Below, in pieces: positions 23,311-31,074 of a DNA stretch of 34,043 nucleotides. The position numbers were made by a program, and so were the translations under genes. The notes beneath the pieces are model-generated. The model searched no databases. It saw only the letters and a list, made by a program, of their open reading frames with translations, and was not told the DNA's origin. Source of the stretch: CAYTRP01 sp964625145 (GTDB taxonomy: Bacteria > Sumerlaeota > Sumerlaeia > SLMS01 > JAHLLQ01). Position 1 is the first letter of the stretch; each line of letters opens with the position of its first letter. Location of the stretch: positions 1 through 34,043 of the forward strand of contig CAZVAQ010000024.1 of assembly GCA_964625145.1 (NCBI GenBank), given 5' to 3'.

Positions 23311-24258
23311 TTGAGCAACCACACAACAACCATCTGTGCAGGCATGGACATCGGCGGATCGCACGTCACCGCCGGGCTCCATGATGCACACACTGGAAGC
23401 CTGTTGGACGAAACCGTCGTCCACGCACCAGTCGACTCCGCCGGACCGGCGGAATCCATCCTCGATGCCTGGGCCGATGCGTTCAGGCGCGCCCTCGCCC
23501 ATGGCACCGGCCGGCAACTGGTCGGCATCGGCATCGCCATGCCTGGCCCATTCGAGTATGACCTCGGCATTTCGCGCATCCGTGGTTTGGCGAAGTACGA
23601 ATCGCTTTTCGGCATCAACGTGCGCACCGAGTTGAAGCGCCGCCTTGGCCTCGATGTCGCCACACCCATTATCTTCCGCAATGACGCCGCGTGTTTCTTG
23701 CTCGGCGAATGCTGGACGGGAGTCGCCCGCGATGCCAACCGGGCCATCGGGGTAACGCTGGGCACAGGATTTGGATCTGCATTCGCCGCCGACGGCGACT
23801 TGGTCGAGCACGCGCCGAACGTCCCGGAAGGCGGCTACTTCTATCCATTGCCGTTTCGCGGAAAAACCGCGGAGGAATGGTTCTCCGGCCGCGGACTGCA
23901 AGCCGTCGCCAAGTCCGCCGGCGCACGCGACTATCCATCCCTGCGTGAATATGCCGACGCCGTCCGAGACGGCCGCGAATCAGCCGCCGGATTCGAGCAA
24001 TACGGCAATTTGATGGGCGAGTTCCTGGCGCCGTGGGTCGCGCGATTCCGCCCCGAAGTCATCGTGGTTGGCGGCAACATCTCACGCTCACTCGATCTCT
24101 TTGAGCCTGCAATGCGCGCGGCCCTCAATGATCCCGTTCCGATTCGCGCCAGCCAGCTATTGGAGAAGGCCGCGCTCGCAGGCGCGGCGTCGTTGCCGCT
24201 TCACCACCACGAACCGGACATCGATGGACCTACTACATCCCGACAGGACTCGACATGA
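23311..24258 (+). CDS. ROK-family sugar kinase
   Basis: Probably phosphorylates mannose, ManNAc, glucose or fructose with ATP. The start codon is TTG, supported by a strong GGGAGGA seven bases upstream. The 315-residue product has the phosphate-binding GMDIGGSH at 11-18, IGIAMPGPFEYDLGISRIRG at about 73-92, the catalytic base in FRNDAACFLLGE (Asp125), and GVTLGTGFGSAF at 147-158. The zinc-binding Cys cluster of many ROK kinases (CxCGxxGC) is missing; the corresponding stretch reads EGGYFYPLPFRGKTAEEWFSGR. There is no N-terminal DNA-binding domain, so it is an enzyme and not a ROK repressor. Its stop overlaps the isomerase gene's ATG by four bases, which fits sugar phosphorylation followed by isomerisation. 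Confidence 0.86.
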   Translation: MSNHTTTICAGMDIGGSHVTAGLHDAHTGSLLDETVVHAPVDSAGPAESILDAWADAFRRALAHGTGRQLVGIGIAMPGPFEYDLGISRIRGLAKYESLFGINVRTELKRRLGLDVATPIIFRNDAACFLLGECWTGVARDANRAIGVTLGTGFGSAFAADGDLVEHAPNVPEGGYFYPLPFRGKTAEEWFSGRGLQAVAKSAGARDYPSLREYADAVRDGRESAAGFEQYGNLMGEFLAPWVARFRPEVIVVGGNISRSLDLFEPAMRAALNDPVPIRASQLLEKAALAGAASLPLHHHEPDIDGPTTSRQDST

Positions 24259-26033
24259 CCACCACCTCCCAGCGCCGCACGACCCAGTTCCTCATGCCCC
24301 TCAAACGCGAGGCTCACTCGATGGATGTCTACGACATCTATCCGGCCCATGAGGTCGAATCCGGCGCGATGGCCGCGGGCTTCGAAGCTCTCGCGTGCCA
24401 ATTGGCTCGGCACAACCGTGTGGCCATCGATGGCTTTGTCGGCATTGACTGGGAGGATTTCCGCAAGCCTCTCGACGCCGCGCTGAAGGCCCTCGGCGTA
24501 CAGGCCGAATGGCGTTCTGCTACCGGGGCCATGTGGCCTGCCGACGTCATCAACAAGATGGTCGAGCCGTTCCTCGGCGGCGATGATCCGATCTTTGGCA
24601 CGCGGTTTACCGGCGCCTTCACGGATTTCTTCGATGGCGAAAGGCTCGTCGCGCTCCGATCCGCGTCCGCCGCCAGTCATACGATCATCTATGGTTGCGG
24701 CGCGGCGCTTGTCGACGAGGACGCCTTTCTCGTTTACGTCGACCTGCCAAAGAACGAACTACAGTTCCGCTCGCGCGCGGGAGTCGTGAAGAACCTCGGC
24801 GCTGACAAGCCGGATGATGCGAAGCGACAATACAAGCGTTTCTACTTCGTCGACTGGCCGGCGCTGAACCAGCATCGCATTACCATCGTGCAGCGCATCG
24901 CGGTCATCGTCGATGGCCAGCATCCGGAAGGCCCCTCCTTCATGGACGGCGGTGCATGGCGCAAGGCGCTCGACCAACTGGCCCACGGATCCTTCCGCGC
25001 GCGTCCGTGGTTCGAACCCGGCCCGTGGGGAGGCCATTGGATCAGCGAAAAGATCCCCGGCCTCGCGTCCGATGTTCCCAACTACGCGTGGTCGTTCGAG
25101 CTTATCTCGCCGGAGAACGGCCTCGTCTTCACCAATGGCGGGCTCCTGCTCGAATGCTCCTTCGATTGGCTCATGGCCGCCCGGCGCGAGGAAGTCATCG
25201 GCGAACGCGGCCGCCGCTTTGGCCGCGAGTTCCCCATTCGCTTTGATTATCTCGACACCATGAGAGGCGGCAATCTATCGCTCCAATGTCATCCCCGCCC
25301 CGAGTACATTCGGCGCAACTTCGGCGAGACTTTCACGCAGGACGAGACCTACTACATCATGGATTGCGAACCGGGCGCCCTCGTGTACCTCGGCTTCAAC
25401 GAAGGTGTGGACCCGGCAGAGTTTCATGCCGCCCTGCGCGAAAGTTACGACAAGGCGGTTCCATTCGATGCCGAGAAGTACGCGAAGACGCTAGTCGCCG
25501 AAAAGCACGGCCTCTATCTGATTCCCAACGGAACGATTCATTGCTCCGGCACGGGAAACATGGTGCTGGAAATCAGCGCCACTCCCTACATCTTCACGTT
25601 CAAGATGTACGATTGGATGCGTCTCGACCTGGACGGCAAGCCGCGACCGCTGAACATCGACCGCGCCATGGAGAACCTCTACTTCGAACGGCAAGGCAGC
25701 CGCGTCGAGGAGGAACTCGTCTCGCGCCCGCGTGTCCTGCGCGAGGAAGCTGGCGGCCGCCTCGTCCATCTTCCCACCCATCCCGAGCACTTCTACGACA
25801 TTCACCGCTTCGAGCTCTCCAGCGCCATGGAGGAGCAGACCGACGGCAGCGTCCACGTGATGTGCCTCGTGGAGGGAGAACGCGTGTTGCTCCACACGCC
25901 AGACGGCAGGACGCGGCGCTTTCACTACGCCGAAACTTTTTGCGTCTCCGCCGCCGCCGGCAGCTATCTCCTGGAGACGGAGAACGGCGAAGCAGTCAAA
26001 GTCGTGAAGGCCTTCCTCAAACCCACTGCCTGA
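24255..26033 (+). CDS. Type I phosphomannose isomerase-like protein with extra N-terminal domain
   Basis: 592-residue protein whose C-terminal half (about 250-592) is a mannose-6-phosphate isomerase-type cupin. It starts at FEPGPWGGHWI, and all four expected zinc ligands are present: Gln344 and His346 in LSLQCHPRPEY, Glu364 in QDETYYIMDCEPG, and His429 in LIPNGTIHCSGTGN. MYDWMRLDLDGKPRPLNIDR matches the family's VYDW motif. It would convert mannose-6-phosphate to fructose-6-phosphate. The N-terminal 245 residues are not part of ManA. They contain RVAIDGFVGIDWEDFRKPL and RRFYFVDWP-like strands that recall P-loop sugar or nucleoside kinases, but with no Walker A lysine. Translational coupling to the ROK kinase supports the pathway. 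Confidence 0.82.
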   Translation: MTTTSQRRTTQFLMPLKREAHSMDVYDIYPAHEVESGAMAAGFEALACQLARHNRVAIDGFVGIDWEDFRKPLDAALKALGVQAEWRSATGAMWPADVINKMVEPFLGGDDPIFGTRFTGAFTDFFDGERLVALRSASAASHTIIYGCGAALVDEDAFLVYVDLPKNELQFRSRAGVVKNLGADKPDDAKRQYKRFYFVDWPALNQHRITIVQRIAVIVDGQHPEGPSFMDGGAWRKALDQLAHGSFRARPWFEPGPWGGHWISEKIPGLASDVPNYAWSFELISPENGLVFTNGGLLLECSFDWLMAARREEVIGERGRRFGREFPIRFDYLDTMRGGNLSLQCHPRPEYIRRNFGETFTQDETYYIMDCEPGALVYLGFNEGVDPAEFHAALRESYDKAVPFDAEKYAKTLVAEKHGLYLIPNGTIHCSGTGNMVLEISATPYIFTFKMYDWMRLDLDGKPRPLNIDRAMENLYFERQGSRVEEELVSRPRVLREEAGGRLVHLPTHPEHFYDIHRFELSSAMEEQTDGSVHVMCLVEGERVLLHTPDGRTRRFHYAETFCVSAAAGSYLLETENGEAVKVVKAFLKPTA

Positions 26034-26054
26034 TCGCGCGGAGGCGCGTCACCC

Positions 26055-26960
26055 ATGCGAATCATTGCCTTGTTGGCTCTCATGCTGCTCACATTCGGAT
26101 GCGCCAACCGGCCACGGACCGTCATCAGCTACGACGATTTCCAGCGCGCCATTCCCATTCCGAAGCCTACGCCGGAGCAGCGGGCGAAGTTCAACAAGGA
26201 CATGATCGCCGAGGAAGTATCCATCGTCAAACCCGGCGGCGTCGCCATCTATGGGTTTCACTCGGACAACCGCGCGTTCCTCGATGAAGTAATCACCCCC
26301 GCGCTGGAACCGCACCTCGAATGGATGCGCACGCTGCCTCCCATAGAGTGCATCAACGTGCTCGCGCTCTTCGGCCATGAGATGTATCGCGTGTACTTCG
26401 GGAACGACGCCTATCGATGGGGAGGCGACTTGTTGGACCTTGACGATCCACAGGAACGCGGCCCGAATTTTCAGCTTCGCTATGGCCTCGATTGTTCGGG
26501 CTTTGCATCGCTCCCCTACGAATTGGCGGCGCACTTTGGCCTGATGGACCCCGCCGATCCCGCGATGATCTTCTCATCGAAGGGCTTCGAACTTCACGCC
26601 CGCGCGCACGGCATGACCGACAAGGGCGGCCGCGAAGGCACCACCAACAATTGGCGGGTGGACACTGCGGACCTAGCCAAACTGGGACGCGTCATCTTCA
26701 CAATCCCCAAGGACGGCGAGCCCGCACCGGAGGACCTCCTCAAGTTGCAGGCGGGCGACGTCGTCCTCATGCCCGGTCACGCAGGCTTGGTCGTGGAGAT
26801 TCGCGGCCGGTTCTACTACCTGGAGTCCGGCGGTTGGGTCGTTCCGCCAAACGGTGGTCTGCCCCATGAAATCGGCGACGCCTTGCGGATATTCGCCGGC
26901 ATTGGGCCGCTCGAGATTCGCCGCTCCATCCCCGACCACGGACCAATCGCGCGGCGCTGA
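26055..26960 (+). CDS. NlpC/P60-type cysteine peptidase lipoprotein
   Basis: 301-residue predicted lipoprotein (signal ending LLTFGC, Cys16). The catalytic pattern of NlpC/P60 proteins is visible: YRWGGD at 121-125, then GLDCSGFASLPYELA with nucleophile Cys147, and LQAGDVVLMPGHAGLVVEI with His242. Such enzymes usually cut peptide bonds in cell-wall peptides, though relatives act on other amides. The insertion between WGG and DCSG (DLLDLDDPQERGPNFQLRY) and the long N-terminal region are atypical. It starts 21 bp after the isomerase gene and precedes the epimerase, so it is probably in the same transcript. It could attack a peptide or amide part of the substrate. Family fit is good, role inferred. 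Confidence 0.72.
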   Translation: MRIIALLALMLLTFGCANRPRTVISYDDFQRAIPIPKPTPEQRAKFNKDMIAEEVSIVKPGGVAIYGFHSDNRAFLDEVITPALEPHLEWMRTLPPIECINVLALFGHEMYRVYFGNDAYRWGGDLLDLDDPQERGPNFQLRYGLDCSGFASLPYELAAHFGLMDPADPAMIFSSKGFELHARAHGMTDKGGREGTTNNWRVDTADLAKLGRVIFTIPKDGEPAPEDLLKLQAGDVVLMPGHAGLVVEIRGRFYYLESGGWVVPPNGGLPHEIGDALRIFAGIGPLEIRRSIPDHGPIARR

Positions 26961-27044
26961 TTCGTCTGCCATTGCCCCGGCGCACGGGATGACGCACAAG
27001 CGTTGGCAATTGCGTCACTCACCTTCATGAATGTGTGCCATTCC

Positions 27045-28238
27045 ATGTCTCCCACCACTGCACGACTCCGCGAAGTCCGCGACCTCATCAGCAAGAACCT
27101 CCACGACAGCGTCCTCCCCTTCTGGATGAAGCATTCCCCCGATCGCGAGTTCGGCGGCTACTTCAACTGCCTCGATCGCGACGGCAGCATCTACGACACG
27201 AAGAAGCACGTCTGGCTGCAAGGCCGCCAGGTGTGGATGCTCTCGCGTCTTCACAATGCCTACCACGCCGGGCAGCAGGCTTCTCCCTACCTCGAACTTG
27301 CGCGGCTCGGCATGGACTTCATGCGCAAGCACGTGCAACGTCCCGACGGCCGCTGCTACTTCTCCCTCGCCCGCGATGGACAACCCGTCTTCATCCAGCG
27401 CAAGCCCTTCTCCGAGTGCTTCTATGTGATGGCCCTGGCCGAATACGCCCGCGCCACCGGCGATGATGAATGCCACCGCCTCGCGCATGATCTTTTCGCG
27501 AAGGTCGTCCACTGGATGCTGCGCAACCCCGCCGAGCTGGGCCGCCCCGTCCTGCCGGGCGCGCCGCCGCAGATCGATCTCTCCTTCCCCATGATCCTCC
27601 TGAACCTGATCCTGGAGATCCGCGACCCCGGCAGCACCCAATACGAGGACATCGCGCGCGAATGCCTCGCCCGCATTCATCATCATGTGCGGCCGGAGTT
27701 GAAGCTCGTGCTCGAGCATGTGAAACCCGATGGCTCCCGCATCGATTCCCCGGAGGGCCGCATCGTCAGCCCCGGCCATGCCATCGAAGCCGGGTGGTTC
27801 CTGCTCAGCTACGCGCGTCGCACGAACGACAGCGAGTGCGCGCAGATGGCGCTCAACATGATCGAATGGTCCTTTGACTTCGGTTGGGACAAGGAGTTCG
27901 GCGGTCTCTACGCCTTCATGGATTGCGAGGGCAAGTCACCCATCCAGCTCGAATGGGACATGAAGCTTTGGTGGCCGCACAACGAGGCCATGATCGCCTT
28001 CCTCCTCGCCTATCAACACACGCGCGACGCCAAGTGGTGGGACAAGTTCGAGACGGTCCTGGACTGGACCTGGAAGCGATTCCCCGATCCGGAGTTCGGC
28101 GAATGGTACGGCTACCTCAATCGCCGGGGAGAAGTCACCCATCGCTTCAAGGGCGGCCCGTACAAGGGATGCTTCCACGTGCCACGAGCGCTGTTCCTCT
28201 GCGAAGGCATTCTCGACGAAACCATCGCATCAAGCTGA
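27045..28238 (+). CDS. N-acylglucosamine 2-epimerase (AGE/renin-binding-protein family)
   Basis: Interconverts N-acetylglucosamine and N-acetylmannosamine, or performs a related 2-epimerisation of a free sugar. It is a 397-residue (alpha/alpha)6-barrel protein. Motifs are close to the renin-binding-protein group: FWMKHSPDREFGGYFNCLDR, KHVWLQGRQVWMLSRL (Arg at 61), SPGHAIEAGWFLL with a catalytic His near residue 245, and HRFKGGPYKGCFHVPRAL with the second His near 378. The start is uncertain. The frame is open from a TTG at 27003, and ATG codons lie at 27027 and 27045, none with a good Shine-Dalgarno; 27045 best fits family N-termini. It ends the plus-strand locus and is followed by a terminator. 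Confidence 0.87.
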   Translation: MSPTTARLREVRDLISKNLHDSVLPFWMKHSPDREFGGYFNCLDRDGSIYDTKKHVWLQGRQVWMLSRLHNAYHAGQQASPYLELARLGMDFMRKHVQRPDGRCYFSLARDGQPVFIQRKPFSECFYVMALAEYARATGDDECHRLAHDLFAKVVHWMLRNPAELGRPVLPGAPPQIDLSFPMILLNLILEIRDPGSTQYEDIARECLARIHHHVRPELKLVLEHVKPDGSRIDSPEGRIVSPGHAIEAGWFLLSYARRTNDSECAQMALNMIEWSFDFGWDKEFGGLYAFMDCEGKSPIQLEWDMKLWWPHNEAMIAFLLAYQHTRDAKWWDKFETVLDWTWKRFPDPEFGEWYGYLNRRGEVTHRFKGGPYKGCFHVPRALFLCEGILDETIASS

Positions 28239-28308
28239 CGGCATGGGGCGTGGCGCGTAGCCAGCCGGCTCCCCTCCCTGCTGTCCCTCCACCACCTTCT
28301 CAAGAAAA

Positions 28309-28333
28309 AGCGCGGCCCATCTCGGGCCGCGCT
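28309..28333. terminator. Bidirectional Rho-independent terminator
   Basis: AGCGCGGCCC (28309-28318) pairs perfectly with GGGCCGCGCT (28324-28333) around a 5-nt loop. A T-rich tail (CTCTTTATTTC) follows on the plus strand, and an A-run (CAAGAAAAAG) precedes it, giving a T-run on the minus strand. It lies between the convergent epimerase and malate dehydrogenase genes and can stop transcription from both sides. Confidence 0.85.
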
Positions 28334-28362
28334 CTCTTTATTTCGTGGTTTCGCCGTGATCC

Positions 28363-29289
28363 TTACAGCAGATCCACCAGCTCCTTCACCGCCGCAGCGG
28401 ACTTGTCCAGCGCCGCCTTCTCCTCCGCCGTCAACTTCACCTCGATCACCTTCTCCACGCCCTTCGCGCCAAGCACCACCGGCACGCCGACGTACAGGCC
28501 CTTGATGCCATACTCGCCCTCCAGATACGCGGCGCACGGCAGGATGCGCTTCTGGTCCTTCAGGATCGACTCCGCCATCTGCACGGCCGCGGCACTCGGG
28601 GCATAGTACGCACTCCCCGTCTTCAGCAGCGCCACAATCTCGCCGCCGCCCTTGCGCGTGCGCTCCACGATCGCGTCCAGCTTGTCCTGCGCGATGAGCT
28701 GCGTGATCGGAATGCCGCTGATCGACGTGTAGCTGATCAGGGGCACCATCGTGTCGCCGTGGCCGCCGAGCACCAGCGCCTGGATGTCCTTCACGCTGTA
28801 GCCCGTCGCCTCGGCCAGGAACGCGCGATAGCGCGCCGTGTCCAGGATACCCGCCATGCCGACGACGCGCTCCTTCGGGAAACCGGAGACCGTCTTGGCA
28901 ACATGGCACATGGCATCCAACGGATTGGACACGATGATCAGCACCGCGTTCGGGCTGGCCTTCGCGGCACCCTCGGCACAGGCCTGCATGATCTTCTTGT
29001 TCATTGCCAGCAGGTCGTCGCGGCTCATCCCCGGCTTGCGCGGCAGGCCGGCCGTGATGATCACGATATCCGAATCCGCCGTGTCGGCGTAATCGTTCGT
29101 CCCCTTGATGCGCGCGTCAAACAGCTCGACGGGGCTGGCCTGGAACAGGTCGAGGCCCTTCCCCTGGGGCATCCCCTCCGAGATGTCCAGCAGGACGACG
29201 TCGCCCAGCTCCTTGGAAGCCGCCCAGTGGGCAGCCGTGGCGCCGACATTTCCGGCACCGATGACAGTAATCTTGTTGCGGCGTGGCAT
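28363..29289 (-). CDS. mdh: Malate dehydrogenase (LDH-like type)
   Basis: Oxidises malate to oxaloacetate with NAD in the citric acid cycle. The 308-residue protein has the Rossmann glycine motif ITVIGAGNVGATAA at 7-20, an Asp at the NAD-selecting position (VVLLDI, Asp35), the substrate loop GLPRKPGMSRDDL with Arg84 and Arg90 (which marks malate rather than lactate specificity), Asn122 in VSNPLD, and the active-site His177 in GGHGDTMVPL. A strong GGGAGGGGA precedes the ATG by nine bases. It follows the two glycosyltransferases after 75 bp and ends at the bidirectional terminator. It is a housekeeping gene unrelated to the sugar locus. Confidence 0.95.
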   Translation of the reverse strand: MPRRNKITVIGAGNVGATAAHWAASKELGDVVLLDISEGMPQGKGLDLFQASPVELFDARIKGTNDYADTADSDIVIITAGLPRKPGMSRDDLLAMNKKIMQACAEGAAKASPNAVLIIVSNPLDAMCHVAKTVSGFPKERVVGMAGILDTARYRAFLAEATGYSVKDIQALVLGGHGDTMVPLISYTSISGIPITQLIAQDKLDAIVERTRKGGGEIVALLKTGSAYYAPSAAAVQMAESILKDQKRILPCAAYLEGEYGIKGLYVGVPVVLGAKGVEKVIEVKLTAEEKAALDKSAAAVKELVDLL

Positions 29290-29364
29290 GTTGAGAGTCC
29301 CCTCCCGGGATATTTGAGGACCCAGCTTCCCCCCACCCCGCCCCCCGGGGGCAACGCTGATCGA

Positions 29365-31074
29365 TCAAGGGGTGTCGGATTCGTCTGAATTCGGATGCAG
29401 CCGGTACAATTGCAGATCCCGGTCGTCCACATTCTTCAGGATGTCCATCGGCCCCAAGTGCTCGATCCGCCCGTACTCCCGCAGGATCCGCAACCGCGCC
29501 ACCGAATCCCGGGGATCGCCGTCCACCTGCTCCAGGATGATCTGTTGCGCCGACGGCTCCACCGGGTACTCCGCCACCATCACGTGCGGCCGCCACCGCG
29601 CCAGGCGCTCCGCCAGTGGCCCGGTTTCATACAGGTCATTGACGGGGATGAAGTCCTCATACAGCGCAAACGTACAGGCGATGTGCCCCAGCAATGCGCG
29701 ATTCGGCAGGTCGTGCTCCTCATACAGCGCCGCCACGCGCGCGGCCCCGTCGCTGTAGGTATACTCCAGGTTCGAGTACATCCGCACCAGCGAGGACCCT
29801 CCGCGGGCCGCCACAGACACCAACATCGCCGCACCCGCCACAAACGCCAGCCTCTGCAACGCACCGCCGCGGCGCGAGTCCCACAGGGCACTGACTCCCA
29901 CCGCCACGATGATTCCCAACAACGGCGACACTGCTGCGTAGTAGCGGAACTGGCGGTTGCCATAGACGGAGAACGTCACAAAGTAGATGAAAAGCGCCAC
30001 CGCCGCGCCAATCGCCAGCGGGCTCCGCCTGAAGCGCCGGTTCAGCAGAAACAGACACGGCACCACAAAAAGCACGTAGTTGAACACCACCCGGTCAATG
30101 CGTGGTAGCTGCTTCAGGAACCAGTTCGCGTGCTCAAACCAACGGTATGGATTCATCTCCGTGCGGTGGCCTGTGTTGATCACGCGAAAATACTCCACAT
30201 CGAGTGGATACCACACCCGCATCAGCGCATTCCATCCCAGATACCCACCCAGCACAATGACACTAAAGATTGCCGCGGAGCCAACCATGGCCGGCTTCAG
30301 CCGCCAGCCACCGGGCCAATTGCGAATGAACAATCCCATCGCGATCACCGGCGCAAAGACGATGCTGGGCGTCTTTGTCAACACACCCAGCAGAAAAACA
30401 AACCCCACGATGGCCGACATCCACCACACGCGCCGCCCACCCGCATACGTCGCCAACAAGGCCGACGCCACGATGAACATCATCGCCGGGTTTTCACCAA
30501 TGGCCAGTCGGCTGTGCGTGAAGAAGAAGTAATTCGTGGCCATCACCCACACCGCTGCAATCCCCACCCACGGCGCCTCGAACCGGCGCACCAGCAAGTA
30601 AGTCAACGCACACAGCGCAATAAAGCAAAGCACCGTCACCGAACGGGCCGATTCAATACCCACTCCAAACACGGAATACATCGCCGCGTGCATCACATTC
30701 AGAACCGGCATCACCACCGCCAGGTTCAAGTCCCCGTCCATATACCAATCACCCGTGCGAAACCAACGCACGGCCCCTGCCGTATACCAACCCTCGTCGG
30801 TGTAGAGAAACCCGTCGCGCACGAAGCGCTTGCCGATCTTGTCCAAAGGGAAGTCCGCCCGCAGCGCCACGAACCGCAACGCCAGCACGGCGCACGTCAC
30901 CAATGCCCAAACGTACAGGACCTGCTTCCAGAACGGCGCAACCTTCGCCTCCGCGCCAGCCAGCATACGGTCCACCGGCGCCAACGCGCGATTCACCGGC
31001 GCGAGCAACCGCGTGAGTATCTCCTCGAGATGCACCTTGCGCAGCCAATGCGCGATGTCTTGATCACTCTTCAT
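29365..31074 (-). CDS. PMT/ArnT-like membrane glycosyltransferase (GT39 type), copy 2
   Basis: Polytopic membrane protein of 569 residues expected to transfer a sugar from a lipid carrier to a protein or glycan on the outer face of the inner membrane. After the first transmembrane helix comes the catalytic-type acidic pair in FLYTDEGWYTAGAVRWF, then HSRLAIGENPAMMF and LLGVLTKTPSIVFAPVIA, common in PMT/ArnT-like proteins. About eleven hydrophobic segments precede a soluble C-terminal domain (HIACTFALYEDFIPVNDLYE and HVMVAEYPVE). The start is the ATG inside the stop of copy 1 (ATGA overlap), chosen over an in-frame codon at 31092. It clearly arose by tandem duplication with copy 1. Donor and acceptor are unknown. 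Confidence 0.82.
   Translation of the reverse strand: MKSDQDIAHWLRKVHLEEILTRLLAPVNRALAPVDRMLAGAEAKVAPFWKQVLYVWALVTCAVLALRFVALRADFPLDKIGKRFVRDGFLYTDEGWYTAGAVRWFRTGDWYMDGDLNLAVVMPVLNVMHAAMYSVFGVGIESARSVTVLCFIALCALTYLLVRRFEAPWVGIAAVWVMATNYFFFTHSRLAIGENPAMMFIVASALLATYAGGRRVWWMSAIVGFVFLLGVLTKTPSIVFAPVIAMGLFIRNWPGGWRLKPAMVGSAAIFSVIVLGGYLGWNALMRVWYPLDVEYFRVINTGHRTEMNPYRWFEHANWFLKQLPRIDRVVFNYVLFVVPCLFLLNRRFRRSPLAIGAAVALFIYFVTFSVYGNRQFRYYAAVSPLLGIIVAVGVSALWDSRRGGALQRLAFVAGAAMLVSVAARGGSSLVRMYSNLEYTYSDGAARVAALYEEHDLPNRALLGHIACTFALYEDFIPVNDLYETGPLAERLARWRPHVMVAEYPVEPSAQQIILEQVDGDPRDSVARLRILREYGRIEHLGPMDILKNVDDRDLQLYRLHPNSDESDTP

Noticed and set aside
28112..28909. Minus-strand frame of 265 codons across the terminator and malate dehydrogenase end
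   Set aside because: It runs through a strong terminator and is out of phase with the well-supported mdh frame.
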